Assembly (NCBI GenBank): GCA_023443515.1
Contig: JAEZUC010000094.1
Span: 1 to 64,000, forward strand
Source: Bacillota bacterium
Lineage (GTDB): Bacteria; Bacillota; Clostridia; Acetivibrionales; DSM-1351
DNA length: 64,000 bases
Direction: 5' to 3'
The position numbers and the translations under genes are program-made. Positions 44,001 to 53,712 of the stretch are shown one piece after another. Positions within the stretch are counted from its first letter, which is position 1; every line of letters starts with the position of its first letter. The notes beneath the pieces are model-generated. The model was not told where the DNA came from, did not search any database, and worked only from the letters and a program-made list of their open reading frames with translations.

Positions 44001-47000
44001 CAGACTGTCCGGAGTATTTTGACAAAAGAATATTGTATGCAGCAAACAGTAGCATAAACAAGGTCGTCCCGGTTTTATTTGCTGTTTCCTTTAGCAACTG
44101 TAAAAGTTCAGCATCAAGCTCGAAGCTTACAGTATCTCCTTCAAAACTTTGTGTAGAAGGTCTTGTATAATCAGTAGGAAGGTTAAGCAAAGGCAATTCA
44201 CCCTTAAAGTAATCCAGCCAGAACTCTTCTTGTTTCTTTATAATATCTGTTTTCAGAAGTTCATTCTGCCAGGTTGAAAACTCCTTATACTGTACTTTTA
44301 GCTCAGGTAATGCCTTTTCACAGTATATGTCAATAAACTCATTCACCAGTATTCCTATTGATGTAGCATCTGAAATAATGTGATGAATATCATATAACAA
44401 AATATGCTTATCAACAGCAATTTTAATCAGAGCTACCCTCAGCAGAGGAGCTTTGGATAAATCAAAGGGCTTTACAAACTTTTTAAATATTTCTTTTATC
44501 TCGTCTGTGCTATCCTTCGTTTCAGGTACTTTTGCCACTTCAAAATATGTTACCTTTAAGTCAATTTTATCCTTAACTATCTGAACCAATTCTCCATTGA
44601 CAATACTAAAAGCAGTTCTTAATGCTTCGTGCCTCTGAACCAGTTTATTAAAGGCCCTTTCAACCTTCTCTTTGTCCAGTACTCCATTGATTATTGCCGC
44701 ACCGGGAATATTGTATGTAGTCTTTGCATCTTCAATCTGATTAAGTATAAACAAACGTTTTTGAGCAGAAGATGCAGGATAGTTTTCTTTTTTGCCAACG
44801 GGCTTTATGGGTTTGTAGTTTTCTTTGACAGAGTCCGTAATAAGTTTTGCCAGTTCACGAATTGTAGGGTAGCTGAACACTTCTCCCAGTTTGACTTCAA
44901 CCCGGAATGCTCTGTGTATCCTGGATACTAGTGAAGTAGCTTTTAGTGAATGTCCTCCCAATTCGAAGAAATTTTCATTCACGCCTATTTTTCCTACTCC
45001 GAGAATCTCGCTCCAAATCTCAGCCATTCTTTCCTCTACTTGGTTTGTGGGAGGTTCATATGCTGCTTCTGCCTTCACATCAACATTTATGAGAGACAGG
45101 GCTTTCCTGTCAACTTTTCCGTTTGGTGTATGAGGAATACTTTCCAAAGGGTAAAGTAGCGAAGGGATCATGTAATCCGGAAGTTTACTCTTTAACATTA
45201 ACTTAACCTGCTTGTTATCTATGACCTCTTCATTCTCAGGTACATAAAATACAACTATAGTGTTTTCCCGGTTTGGTTTTTCCAGAACTATTGCTACACA
45301 TTCTCTGATACCATTCAAACCGCCAACTACAGATTCAATCTCTGTTAATTCTATACGCATACCACGAATTTTGACCTGGGTATCTTTTCTTCCAAGGTGT
45401 TCTATAGCACCGCTGGGTAACAATCTGGCAAGATCACCGCTTTTGTAGGCAATAACCTCTCCCGTTTCGGGATTCCTTTCAAATTGATGGTTTGTATTTT
45501 TGTCCGGATTCCAATACCCTTGTGACAGATAGTGACTGTAATAAACCAACTCTCCACACTCATATATACCCGCAGCCTTATTATCATCTCTTAGCAGTTG
45601 TATGCTGACTCCATCCAATTCATAGCCTATAGGCACAGTTGGTGTATTCACTTGGGTATTTTTATCTGCCAGATAGAAGGCTGCAACTAATATTTCCGAG
45701 GCACCGAACAAATTTACAAATATACAGTCGTCGCTGAAATGTACTTTATATTCCTCTATATCACTGCTATATACCACCTCACCCCCCAAAATAATGAGCC
45801 TCGTATCAGAAATACGTCTTGTTTTGTCAAGTGACTTGATAAAATACCTGTAAATTGAAGGGACTGTATGGAGTATTGATATACTGTTTTCCTCAATCCA
45901 ATTGGACATATTTTCAATACTGCCCTTGGCTTTAAGGTCGTATGGGTATATTCCTGCACCATTGAGAAGTGCACTGAAGATATCAATAGCAGCGACTGTA
46001 TGACAATATGAGGTTGTTAGTCCCAGCCTGTCAGTATGGTTAATTAAAAGCTCTTGTGCATAGTTCCCCACAAGTTCCATTATGTTTTTGTGGCTTTGCA
46101 TTACTCCTTTTGGCTTTCCGGTAGTACCTGACGTATATAGTATGTAAGCAGTCTGCTCAGGTTCAATAGCTATTTTCGGATTATTTGCAGGAGAAATAAA
46201 ATCAGCTTTATCAACATTGACAAGATAAACGTTCCTGTTCAAAATATGGACTAATTTCTCTGCATATTTCAGGTTTTTATTATTTGTTATAAGGATTTCG
46301 GCCTCTGAATCCTTAAATATATCAACCAGTCTTTCCTCCGGATATGCAGGATCGAGTGGTACATAAATCCTTCCGGCCTTCAGAACTCCCAGTATTCCGA
46401 TTATCATATCAGCGCCGTGTTCAAATAATAATATAACCCTGTCATCTCTTTTTGATTTTTCAAGGATAATATTCGCAATATTATTGGCACTGTCATTCAA
46501 TTCTCCATATGTAACAAGCCTGTCTTGAGTCTTTACTGCTATACTTTCCCTGTGCTCCTCTACTTGCTTTTCAATGCTTTCCACTAGAGTTTTGTGTACT
46601 TTTATTGTGCCATTTTTCTCCAGCTTATTATCCTTTAGAACTGTGGTATTGCTTTTATTTACTATGGATTCCCTACTGAATATATAATAGTCACTTATTA
46701 TTTTCTCAGGCTCATCGGCAATAATACTCAGCAGTTTGACATACTCACCCATAATATATTCTATAGTCGAGCTTTTAAAAAGGCTGGTTCTGTAATTGCA
46801 GTAAAATTTCAACCTGTCGTCTGTTTCACTTGCATATAAAACAATATCAAACTTGGCTACATTGTTCTTTACCTCATAGGGAAACACATTAAAATCTGTT
46901 TCTTCTGACATGTAATTATTGTCAGAATCATTCATGTTGTAAAAATTCAATACCGTGTCAAACAAGGGATTCCTGCTTAGATTTCTCGTTATTCCAAGCA

Positions 47001-50000
47001 TGTCCAGCAGCAATTCAAACTGAAAATCCTGGTTTTCAAAGGCTTTTAATGAATTTTTCCTTACTTCCTGAAGAAAATCCACGAATGTTCTGCTTTTTTC
47101 AGGGTTACTTCTGAGTGCAATAGTATTTATGAACATCCCCACTGTATTCTGTATATCTGCGTGTTTTCTTCCTGCCGAAGGAACACCGACTATGATATCA
47201 TCCTGCCCGGTTAGTTTTGAAAGAAGTACATTATATGAAGAAAGCAGAATCATAAACATGGTTGTGTTGCTTTCCGATGCTAAGTTTCTGATTTTTGATG
47301 TTGTAAATTCATCAATTTCAAATTCATATACTTCGCCCTTAAAGTCCATTATGGGTGGTCTGGGATAGTCTATGGGCAGATTCAACACAGGTATCTCACC
47401 CTTAAAGGTTTCAAGCCAGTAGCTTTCCTGAACTTTCATTATTTCTGACTTAAGAAGCTTGTTCTGCCATACAGAAAAGTCCTTATATTGAATTTTTACA
47501 GGAGGAAGCTCCTTACCTTTATAAAGTGCAAACAAATCTTTCATAAGAATATTAACGGATGTACCGTCAGATATTATATGATGCATATCCATTATCACAG
47601 CACACTTTTTTCCCTCCAGGGGTATCAGGCCTACTCTTATTAGTGGAGCTTTGCTAAGATCAAAGGGACGTATGAAACTTGTTATACGGTCATCCAACCC
47701 ATCTGCTCCATCATAATTATTCTTAATTAATTCAAGACCGAATTCAACATCCTTGTGAACCAGCTGGCACGGCTCCCCATCTACAACCTCGAAGGAAGTC
47801 CTTAATATTTCATGCCTCTGCAATAGTTCCTTTGCAGCACTTTCAAGCTTTCCGACATCCAAGTTTCCTTCTATTACAACTGCTCCGTATATATTGTAGC
47901 TGGTTTGAGTATCTTCAATCTGATTGAGTATAAACATTCTTCTCTGGGCTTGAGACATTGGATAATGTTCCCGTTCCGGCTGAACTTCTATTACATCATA
48001 TACTGCTTTATTTTCCTCCTGAATTATATAATTTGCTAGTTGTCTTATTGTGCACATGGTGAAAATGTTGGTAAGTGATACTTCTGTATTAAACTCCTTA
48101 TTTATGCGTAAGGACAGTATCATTGCACTTAGTGAATTACCACCAAGATCAAAAAAGTTCTCATTTACTCCTACAATATCTGTATTTAGTATCTCCTTGA
48201 ATATATCAGCTAATTTTTCCTCTAACTCATTTTGAGGTTTCTGTTGTTCGGTTTCGATCAAGGAAATTCTGTCAGGTTCCGGTAAGGCCTTTCGGTTAAT
48301 TTTGCCGTTAGGGGTCAGAGGCATGGCTTCTATTTGTACAAAATGGGACGGAATCATATAACCGGGCAGTGATTTTTGCAAGTAGTCTTTTAATTCAGTT
48401 ATGGATAGTCCGGCATCTGATACAATATAAGCACATATGTATTTTCCGCCTATACCATCCTCCTTGGCAATAACAACTGCCTCTCTGATTGCAGGATGGC
48501 ACAGAACTGCTGCCTCAATTTCACCCATTTCGATTCTGTATCCTCTTATTTTAACCTGAGTGTCTATTCTTCCTATAAATTCAACATTGCCCTCTTTATT
48601 CCATTTTGCCAGATCGCCTGTACGGTATACTCTTGTGCCGGGTATATCTGAACACTCAATAAATTTGTCTTTGGTCAGCTCCGGATCATTATAATATCCC
48701 CTTGCAACTCCTGCTCCCCCAATGCACAACTCTCCTACCATTCCTTGTGGAACAAGTTTTTGATTTTTATCTAAAATGTAAATCTTAAAATTATCTATGG
48801 GTTTTCCTATGGGGACAACCATTTCCGGTTCCACTGTATTATTATCAATTACGTAATAAGTGGCAATATCCGTACATTCAGTTGGGCCATAAGCATTAAC
48901 AATCTCAGCTCTGCATTCCTCAGTTTTTATCCAAGGTAACAGTTTTCCCAGGTTTATCGGGTCCCCTCCCAGAAAAATTCTCGATAAGGATTGAAGTCTT
49001 ATAAATCCTGAATCTTCATTAAAGTCAATCAGCGGATAGAATGCACTGGAAGCACAATTTATAATTGTTACCTGCTCTTTTCTTATTAAATCTGACATAT
49101 TCTCGTAATTATACAAGCCGGGCGAGAAAATACAAAGACGACCACCGGTAATCAGCGTGCTGAAGATATTCAACTGTGCCAAATCAAAGCTCACAGGAGC
49201 AATAAGCAAATTGCAGTCTTTTTCACAGATACCGAATTCTCTGATACTCCAATTTAGTAAATTCATAAACGAATGACTTTTTACCATTACTCCCTTTGGG
49301 TTCCCGGTTGAACCCGAAGTATATATTACATACAGCAGTCTTTCAGGGTTATACTCTATGTCCAAATTTGTAATCGGCAGGTTGTTATTATCCAGCACTT
49401 CACTCACAGCTATTGCATAGGCATTTTCAAGGTGCAGCTGCTGAATTTTCTCACCGGTGAGCAGTATGGCGGTATTTGAGTTATTAATAAGAAAATCTAT
49501 TCTGTCTTTTGGGTAATCAGGGTCAATGGGCAGATAGGCTCCTCCTGCCTTCAGTATTCCCATGATGCCTATGATGAGCTCCATTGAGCGTTCAACCATA
49601 ATTCCAACTACAGAATCTTCTTTGACACCTTTTTCTATCAGATACCACGCAATCCTGTTTGACTTTTCGTTTAATTCACTATACGTTAATTGTTTTCCTT
49701 CAAATATCAATGCAATATTCTGAGGAGTTTTCTGAGCCTGTCCTTCAAAAAGCTGATGTATTCCACTATAAAACGGGTACTCATGTTCAGTATTATTAAG
49801 GTCGAATAAGAGATGTCTTTTTTCTTCCATTGTCAGCATATCTATATCTGATAGCCTTATTTCAGGATTCAAAACGACTTGCTCCAGTATTTTAGTAAAA
49901 TGTCGAGTAATTTTTTCCGCGGTTTCTCTCTTAAACAGTTTTGTACAGTATTCAAGAGAGAAGTGTATTACTAGCCCATCGTCAAAAGCATTTAATGAAA

Positions 50001-53000
50001 GATCAAATTTAGTCTGTCCATTGCTGATATCATAGGGATATAGTTTCAGGTTTTCTAACTCTATTTCCTCAATATCATTGTTGAAGGAAAACATTGTATC
50101 AAATACAGGATTTCTGCTTGTATCTCTGTGTAAATTCAAATTATCAACAAGTTCTTCAAACTGATAATCCTGATTATCATATGCCTCCAGACAACTTTCC
50201 TTAACCTTTTCCAGTAACTCTCTGAACGTACTTTGACTGTCTGTATTAGTTCTAATAGCAAGTGTATTTACAAACACTCCTACTATTTTCTCCAAGTCAG
50301 AATGTGTTCTACCAGAGACAGGCATTCCTACAATAATATCTTCTTGCCCTGAATACTTTGAGAGCAGTACATTGTATGCAGTGAGTAATACCATAAAGAG
50401 GGTTGCTTTTGTACCTTCTGCCATAAGCTCCAATCTTCTCTTGATATTATTATCAATATCAAATTCTACTTTATCTCCCTCATAACTCTGAACAGAAGGC
50501 CTTGGAAAATCTGTCTGTAAGTTTAACACAGGAATTTCATCTACAAATTTATCTATCCAGTACTTCTCTTGCTTTAGTACCTCTCCTGACTCAAACATTC
50601 TGTTCTGCCACTCAGAAAAGTCCTTATATTGAAATTTCAGTTCAGGCAGTTCTTTTCCTTCATATAGTTGTGAGAATTCCGTTATAATAATATTGATAGA
50701 TAACCCGTCAGCAATTATATGGTGCATATCAACTACCATAACGTGCTTACTATCCGACAACCTAATTAAACCTACCCTGAATAACGGTGCTTTTGCCAGG
50801 TCAAAGGGTCGTATAAAGCTGCCTATGGCCTTTGACAAGTTATCGTCCGGCTGTATATGTTCTATTTTAAACTCAGCACCAGCCATAATCCGTTGGACAG
50901 GAACTTGTCCATTAAATTCAAAGACTGTCCTGAATGCATCATGGCGATTTATTAGTTCTGAAAATATTTTTTCCATGTGTGAAACGTCAAGGTTACCTTC
51001 TATAATAAACGCTGCAGGCATATTATAGCTGGTGTTTACTTTATCAAAATGATTTAATATGAAAAACCTCTTCTGAGCCGAAGACAGGCAATAATAATCT
51101 CTTTCCTCTACTGGTTTCAAATTTTTATATAAAGCCTTGCTATTACTGTCTATATATTTAGCAATACCCTCTATATTTGGAACAGATAGTAAAACACTTA
51201 TGGGAACTTCTACGTTCAAATCTCTAAAAATCCTGGATGACAGAGTTATTGCCTTTAGCGAATGTCCTCCCAGTTCATAAAAGTCATCTTTTATGCCTAC
51301 TTTTTCTATTTGAAATACATCCTGCCAGATTGGAACCAGTGACTGTTCTGTGTTGTTTCTTGGTTCTATATATTCTGTCCTCTTCTTTAAGGTACTCTTT
51401 GGATTTGGTAACGCGTTTTTATCTAATTTCCCATTTATAGTAAGGGGTATTTTTTCAATTTGTACAAAATATGTGGGTATCATGTACTCAGGAATTTTGT
51501 CCGATAGATGCTCTCTTAATTGTGTTACACCTAACTTCTCATTTGCTGTGAAATAAGCACATAAAACCTTATTTTCAGAATCTTCTTTCCTGTCTATTAC
51601 TACAGCTTCCCTTATATTTTCATGTTTCTGCAGCTGAGCCTCAATTTCACCCAGTTCTATTCGGTATCCTCTTATTTTTACCTGACCGTCTTTTCTTCCG
51701 ATAAATTCAATGTTCCCATCCGACAGCCATCTTCCCAGATCTCCGGTTTTATACATTTTTTTATCAGTATTAAAAGGATTAGGTATAAAACGTTCCGAAG
51801 TCATCTGTTCCCTGTTCAAATATCCTACTCCAACACCTGTACCGGATATATAAACCTCTCCTATACAGCCCCGGGGAATCAGTTCTTGGTTCTCACCTAA
51901 AATATAAATTTGAACGTTTGGCATTGGCTTTCCGATAGGTATGATTTTTGAACCCGCTAAATTGCTGGGATTCAAGGTGTAAAAGGTGGAATCAACACAA
52001 CACTCGGTCGGCCCGTATACGTTGGTTATTTCAGGAGTATTACCGTCAAATCTGCTGTAGAATTTCTCTACAGTTGTATAGTGTAGCGCTTCTCCTCCGA
52101 TTATAAAGTGTTTGACCTTCATATTTTTTATATCTGAGGACGCATTCAGGGCAAGCCCTGCCAAATGGTTTGGTGTGCCATCAGATATATCAATTTTGTT
52201 CTCAATATAAAACCCTTCAAGCTTTTTGCCGTCAGCTCTCACATCATCAGGTACTATATACAAACTATGCCCGAACAAAAGAGATATAAATATTTGTTGT
52301 ACAGAAGCATCAAATACAAAAGGAGCTACAATGGCAACCCTCAATCTACCACTATATTTTCTGTATATATTCAGCTCCAGGCCGTTCACAAGGTTTACAA
52401 CGTTCTCCGAAGTTATCATTACGCCTTTAGGCTCTCCTGTGGAACCTGATGTGTATATTACATATACCAGGTCGTCCGCACCTCTTGAAATCAGAGGATT
52501 ATCACAGGATGAATTATTAAATGCTTCAGAATTTAAATCTATGATAATTCCGTTATACTCAAGTTCATGAGAATATGTATTCTGAACCAGCACAGCCTTT
52601 GCACCACTATCCGCCAGAATGTATTCAATTCTTTTGACAGGGTAGCTTGGGTCAATTGGCAGGTATGCGCCTCCGGCTTTTAATATCCCCAGTATTCCGA
52701 CAATGGTATCTACTGATCTGCCGGAAATCAGACCGACTATATCACCTTTTTTTATTCCTTTTTCAATAAGCATTTCGGCTACTTTGTTTGCTTGAACGTT
52801 TAGCTGCTTATATGTCAAACTCTTTTCACTGCACACAACCGCAGTATCCTCAGGCCTAATAGCTGCCTGTTCTTCAAACATATCAATTATTGTTCTTTTA
52901 TTTTCAAATTTGTAGTCCGTATTATTAAAGGCATTGAGTAGGGTATCTCTTTCTTCTTTATTCAGAATGCTGAATAATCCAATGTTTTGATCAGGATTTT

Positions 53001-53676
53001 TGAGGCATTCCTCCAAGGTTGTCATATAATAGTTATATATTCTTTTTACTGTGCTTTCAGTATAAATGGTATCAGAATATTCCAGCGTGAAATCTATTCC
53101 AGTTTCACTATGTTTATAAGATATTATAAGATTATGCTTTTTATCTTGGACTGTTTTATTGTGGAGATTTCGGGATAGAAAAAGTATATCATAGACATTT
53201 TCCTCTATGCCCAGTTCGCTTAGTATTTTTTCCAGTGGATACTCCTGGTTTTCATAGGCCACAACAACGTCTTCTTTAGTCTTTTTAAGTAATTCCTTAT
53301 ATGATTGATTCCCATTGACCAGATTATGTATGATTATCTCATCATTAAAAAACAAGTCCTTACTGCTACCCTTATAAACAGGGCTCAAAACGTGCAGACT
53401 ATTCTTCCCTGAGTACTTATACAGGAAAACCTCAAAAGCAGTGAGAAGAATTATAAAGATAGACATTTCAGAGCCTTTGCCTATTTTGATTATTCTATCG
53501 GTAATATCAGACTGAACAGTAAAATAAAGCTTTTTATTCAATTCTCTTTCAGTACTTGTGTTAAAATCCGGTTCAATCATTCTGGTAAGCTCAATATCTG
53601 ATAGTTGTTTACACCAAAAATCCCTTTGTTCCCTATACTTTTTTGACGATAGCAATATATTGTCATAGGTTTTCAT
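41089..53676 (-). CDS. Four-module NRPS: (half C)-A-PCP-C-A-PCP-C-A-PCP-C-A-PCP-(half C)
   Basis: Peptide synthetase of 4195 aa. It opens with the second half of a condensation domain (1-240, no HHxxxDG). A1 (255-755) has code D-A-Q-D-I-G-V-V-D-K, one conservative change from the glutamine code; PCP S806. C has HHIIADG at 985. A2 (1305-1795) has code D-L-L-N-F-G-A-D-I-K, unassigned; PCP S1848. C has HHIISDG at 2032. A3 (2365-2860) is aberrant: the core Asp is Thr and the A5 motif is FGASE; PCP S2910. C has HHIISDA at 3098. A4 (3420-3900) has code D-I-L-Q-M-G-M-V-W-K, glycine-like; PCP S3953. Residues 4005-4195 are another degenerate half C. ATG with GGAGG 7 nt upstream. No epimerase, methyltransferase or thioesterase. 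Confidence 0.95.
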   Translation of the reverse strand: MKTYDNILLSSKKYREQRDFWCKQLSDIELTRMIEPDFNTSTERELNKKLYFTVQSDITDRIIKIGKGSEMSIFIILLTAFEVFLYKYSGKNSLHVLSPVYKGSSKDLFFNDEIIIHNLVNGNQSYKELLKKTKEDVVVAYENQEYPLEKILSELGIEENVYDILFLSRNLHNKTVQDKKHNLIISYKHSETGIDFTLEYSDTIYTESTVKRIYNYYMTTLEECLKNPDQNIGLFSILNKEERDTLLNAFNNTDYKFENKRTIIDMFEEQAAIRPEDTAVVCSEKSLTYKQLNVQANKVAEMLIEKGIKKGDIVGLISGRSVDTIVGILGILKAGGAYLPIDPSYPVKRIEYILADSGAKAVLVQNTYSHELEYNGIIIDLNSEAFNNSSCDNPLISRGADDLVYVIYTSGSTGEPKGVMITSENVVNLVNGLELNIYRKYSGRLRVAIVAPFVFDASVQQIFISLLFGHSLYIVPDDVRADGKKLEGFYIENKIDISDGTPNHLAGLALNASSDIKNMKVKHFIIGGEALHYTTVEKFYSRFDGNTPEITNVYGPTECCVDSTFYTLNPSNLAGSKIIPIGKPMPNVQIYILGENQELIPRGCIGEVYISGTGVGVGYLNREQMTSERFIPNPFNTDKKMYKTGDLGRWLSDGNIEFIGRKDGQVKIRGYRIELGEIEAQLQKHENIREAVVIDRKEDSENKVLCAYFTANEKLGVTQLREHLSDKIPEYMIPTYFVQIEKIPLTINGKLDKNALPNPKSTLKKRTEYIEPRNNTEQSLVPIWQDVFQIEKVGIKDDFYELGGHSLKAITLSSRIFRDLNVEVPISVLLSVPNIEGIAKYIDSNSKALYKNLKPVEERDYYCLSSAQKRFFILNHFDKVNTSYNMPAAFIIEGNLDVSHMEKIFSELINRHDAFRTVFEFNGQVPVQRIMAGAEFKIEHIQPDDNLSKAIGSFIRPFDLAKAPLFRVGLIRLSDSKHVMVVDMHHIIADGLSINIIITEFSQLYEGKELPELKFQYKDFSEWQNRMFESGEVLKQEKYWIDKFVDEIPVLNLQTDFPRPSVQSYEGDKVEFDIDNNIKRRLELMAEGTKATLFMVLLTAYNVLLSKYSGQEDIIVGMPVSGRTHSDLEKIVGVFVNTLAIRTNTDSQSTFRELLEKVKESCLEAYDNQDYQFEELVDNLNLHRDTSRNPVFDTMFSFNNDIEEIELENLKLYPYDISNGQTKFDLSLNAFDDGLVIHFSLEYCTKLFKRETAEKITRHFTKILEQVVLNPEIRLSDIDMLTMEEKRHLLFDLNNTEHEYPFYSGIHQLFEGQAQKTPQNIALIFEGKQLTYSELNEKSNRIAWYLIEKGVKEDSVVGIMVERSMELIIGIMGILKAGGAYLPIDPDYPKDRIDFLINNSNTAILLTGEKIQQLHLENAYAIAVSEVLDNNNLPITNLDIEYNPERLLYVIYTSGSTGNPKGVMVKSHSFMNLLNWSIREFGICEKDCNLLIAPVSFDLAQLNIFSTLITGGRLCIFSPGLYNYENMSDLIRKEQVTIINCASSAFYPLIDFNEDSGFIRLQSLSRIFLGGDPINLGKLLPWIKTEECRAEIVNAYGPTECTDIATYYVIDNNTVEPEMVVPIGKPIDNFKIYILDKNQKLVPQGMVGELCIGGAGVARGYYNDPELTKDKFIECSDIPGTRVYRTGDLAKWNKEGNVEFIGRIDTQVKIRGYRIEMGEIEAAVLCHPAIREAVVIAKEDGIGGKYICAYIVSDAGLSITELKDYLQKSLPGYMIPSHFVQIEAMPLTPNGKINRKALPEPDRISLIETEQQKPQNELEEKLADIFKEILNTDIVGVNENFFDLGGNSLSAMILSLRINKEFNTEVSLTNIFTMCTIRQLANYIIQEENKAVYDVIEVQPEREHYPMSQAQRRMFILNQIEDTQTSYNIYGAVVIEGNLDVGKLESAAKELLQRHEILRTSFEVVDGEPCQLVHKDVEFGLELIKNNYDGADGLDDRITSFIRPFDLSKAPLIRVGLIPLEGKKCAVIMDMHHIISDGTSVNILMKDLFALYKGKELPPVKIQYKDFSVWQNKLLKSEIMKVQESYWLETFKGEIPVLNLPIDYPRPPIMDFKGEVYEFEIDEFTTSKIRNLASESNTTMFMILLSSYNVLLSKLTGQDDIIVGVPSAGRKHADIQNTVGMFINTIALRSNPEKSRTFVDFLQEVRKNSLKAFENQDFQFELLLDMLGITRNLSRNPLFDTVLNFYNMNDSDNNYMSEETDFNVFPYEVKNNVAKFDIVLYASETDDRLKFYCNYRTSLFKSSTIEYIMGEYVKLLSIIADEPEKIISDYYIFSRESIVNKSNTTVLKDNKLEKNGTIKVHKTLVESIEKQVEEHRESIAVKTQDRLVTYGELNDSANNIANIILEKSKRDDRVILLFEHGADMIIGILGVLKAGRIYVPLDPAYPEERLVDIFKDSEAEILITNNKNLKYAEKLVHILNRNVYLVNVDKADFISPANNPKIAIEPEQTAYILYTSGTTGKPKGVMQSHKNIMELVGNYAQELLINHTDRLGLTTSYCHTVAAIDIFSALLNGAGIYPYDLKAKGSIENMSNWIEENSISILHTVPSIYRYFIKSLDKTRRISDTRLIILGGEVVYSSDIEEYKVHFSDDCIFVNLFGASEILVAAFYLADKNTQVNTPTVPIGYELDGVSIQLLRDDNKAAGIYECGELVYYSHYLSQGYWNPDKNTNHQFERNPETGEVIAYKSGDLARLLPSGAIEHLGRKDTQVKIRGMRIELTEIESVVGGLNGIRECVAIVLEKPNRENTIVVFYVPENEEVIDNKQVKLMLKSKLPDYMIPSLLYPLESIPHTPNGKVDRKALSLINVDVKAEAAYEPPTNQVEERMAEIWSEILGVGKIGVNENFFELGGHSLKATSLVSRIHRAFRVEVKLGEVFSYPTIRELAKLITDSVKENYKPIKPVGKKENYPASSAQKRLFILNQIEDAKTTYNIPGAAIINGVLDKEKVERAFNKLVQRHEALRTAFSIVNGELVQIVKDKIDLKVTYFEVAKVPETKDSTDEIKEIFKKFVKPFDLSKAPLLRVALIKIAVDKHILLYDIHHIISDATSIGILVNEFIDIYCEKALPELKVQYKEFSTWQNELLKTDIIKKQEEFWLDYFKGELPLLNLPTDYTRPSTQSFEGDTVSFELDAELLQLLKETANKTGTTLFMLLFAAYNILLSKYSGQSDIIVGSPIAGRVQTELENVVGMFANTIAMRNDVDGNKTLGMFLKDVKENTIQVYENQLYQFDELINKLNLNRDLSRNPLFDTMFIMQNMNISERVVDGLSMMPYGTDNRTSKFDITVEVKEDDGKLIFIMEYCTRLFRKETIVRMARHLSNIIKALTLNLDTPITEVSLLSDTEKRQILYEFNNTKADYPKNKTIHELFEEQVTKNPDFIAAICNSEEITYMDLNTRANRIAEVLRDRGVQRDSLVAILVSRSVEMLAAILGVLKSGAAYLPLDPEYPEERIRFILEDSNAHILLANSNLDSGISFHGEVIDLAHGSINQKSGENLPNINNPKDLAYVLYTSGSTGKPKGVMISHDAVCNFMTGVTDKIRMEKGNSILALTTISFDIFVLETLLPLCYGLKVVIADEDHQKDPGLLRGLITDKNIDMLQMTPSTLQILMNELKNLSCFNSVKQVMIGGEAFPETLLRELRKVFKGKIYNMYGPTETTVWSAIKDLTEESCVSIGGPIANTQILIMNGDNLQPIGVAGEVCIGGDSLARGYLNRPELTKEKFVSSELVPGKRLYKTGDLAKWMPDGSIAFMGRIDNQVKIRGYRIELDEIEKCILKHNQINECVVIAKEDEFSNKQLICYYVSAEEITVSEIMQHIGRALPEYMIPGIYVRLALIPLTPNGKVDRRALPAAGTARPNIDSEYKEANSEIEKKIARIWKSILKCDRIGINDSFFQLGGNSILLVRMHEELEKYYPGKINVSKLFIHNTIAKLSEFISHDDKTAVNKLELESTRLPQDYFTGSMYEQYESRAFKYSFTSDLSNKITNFYSDSGQGIKEILLALYFYLLYQVTEEERIVVHTITDNENRILPLAVNLGEVDELDSLFALVSGLCEDTQNSFDTDRLKTVTPIKEKDTALMLFSSENSRGMADYRIYDIIINPEIDKNVISLTTEYNAARVQKHKIEELIGKYVNLINIVFERMI

Positions 53677-53712
53677 AAATGGTCCTCCAATCAGACTTTA
53701 CTGGTTTTACAG

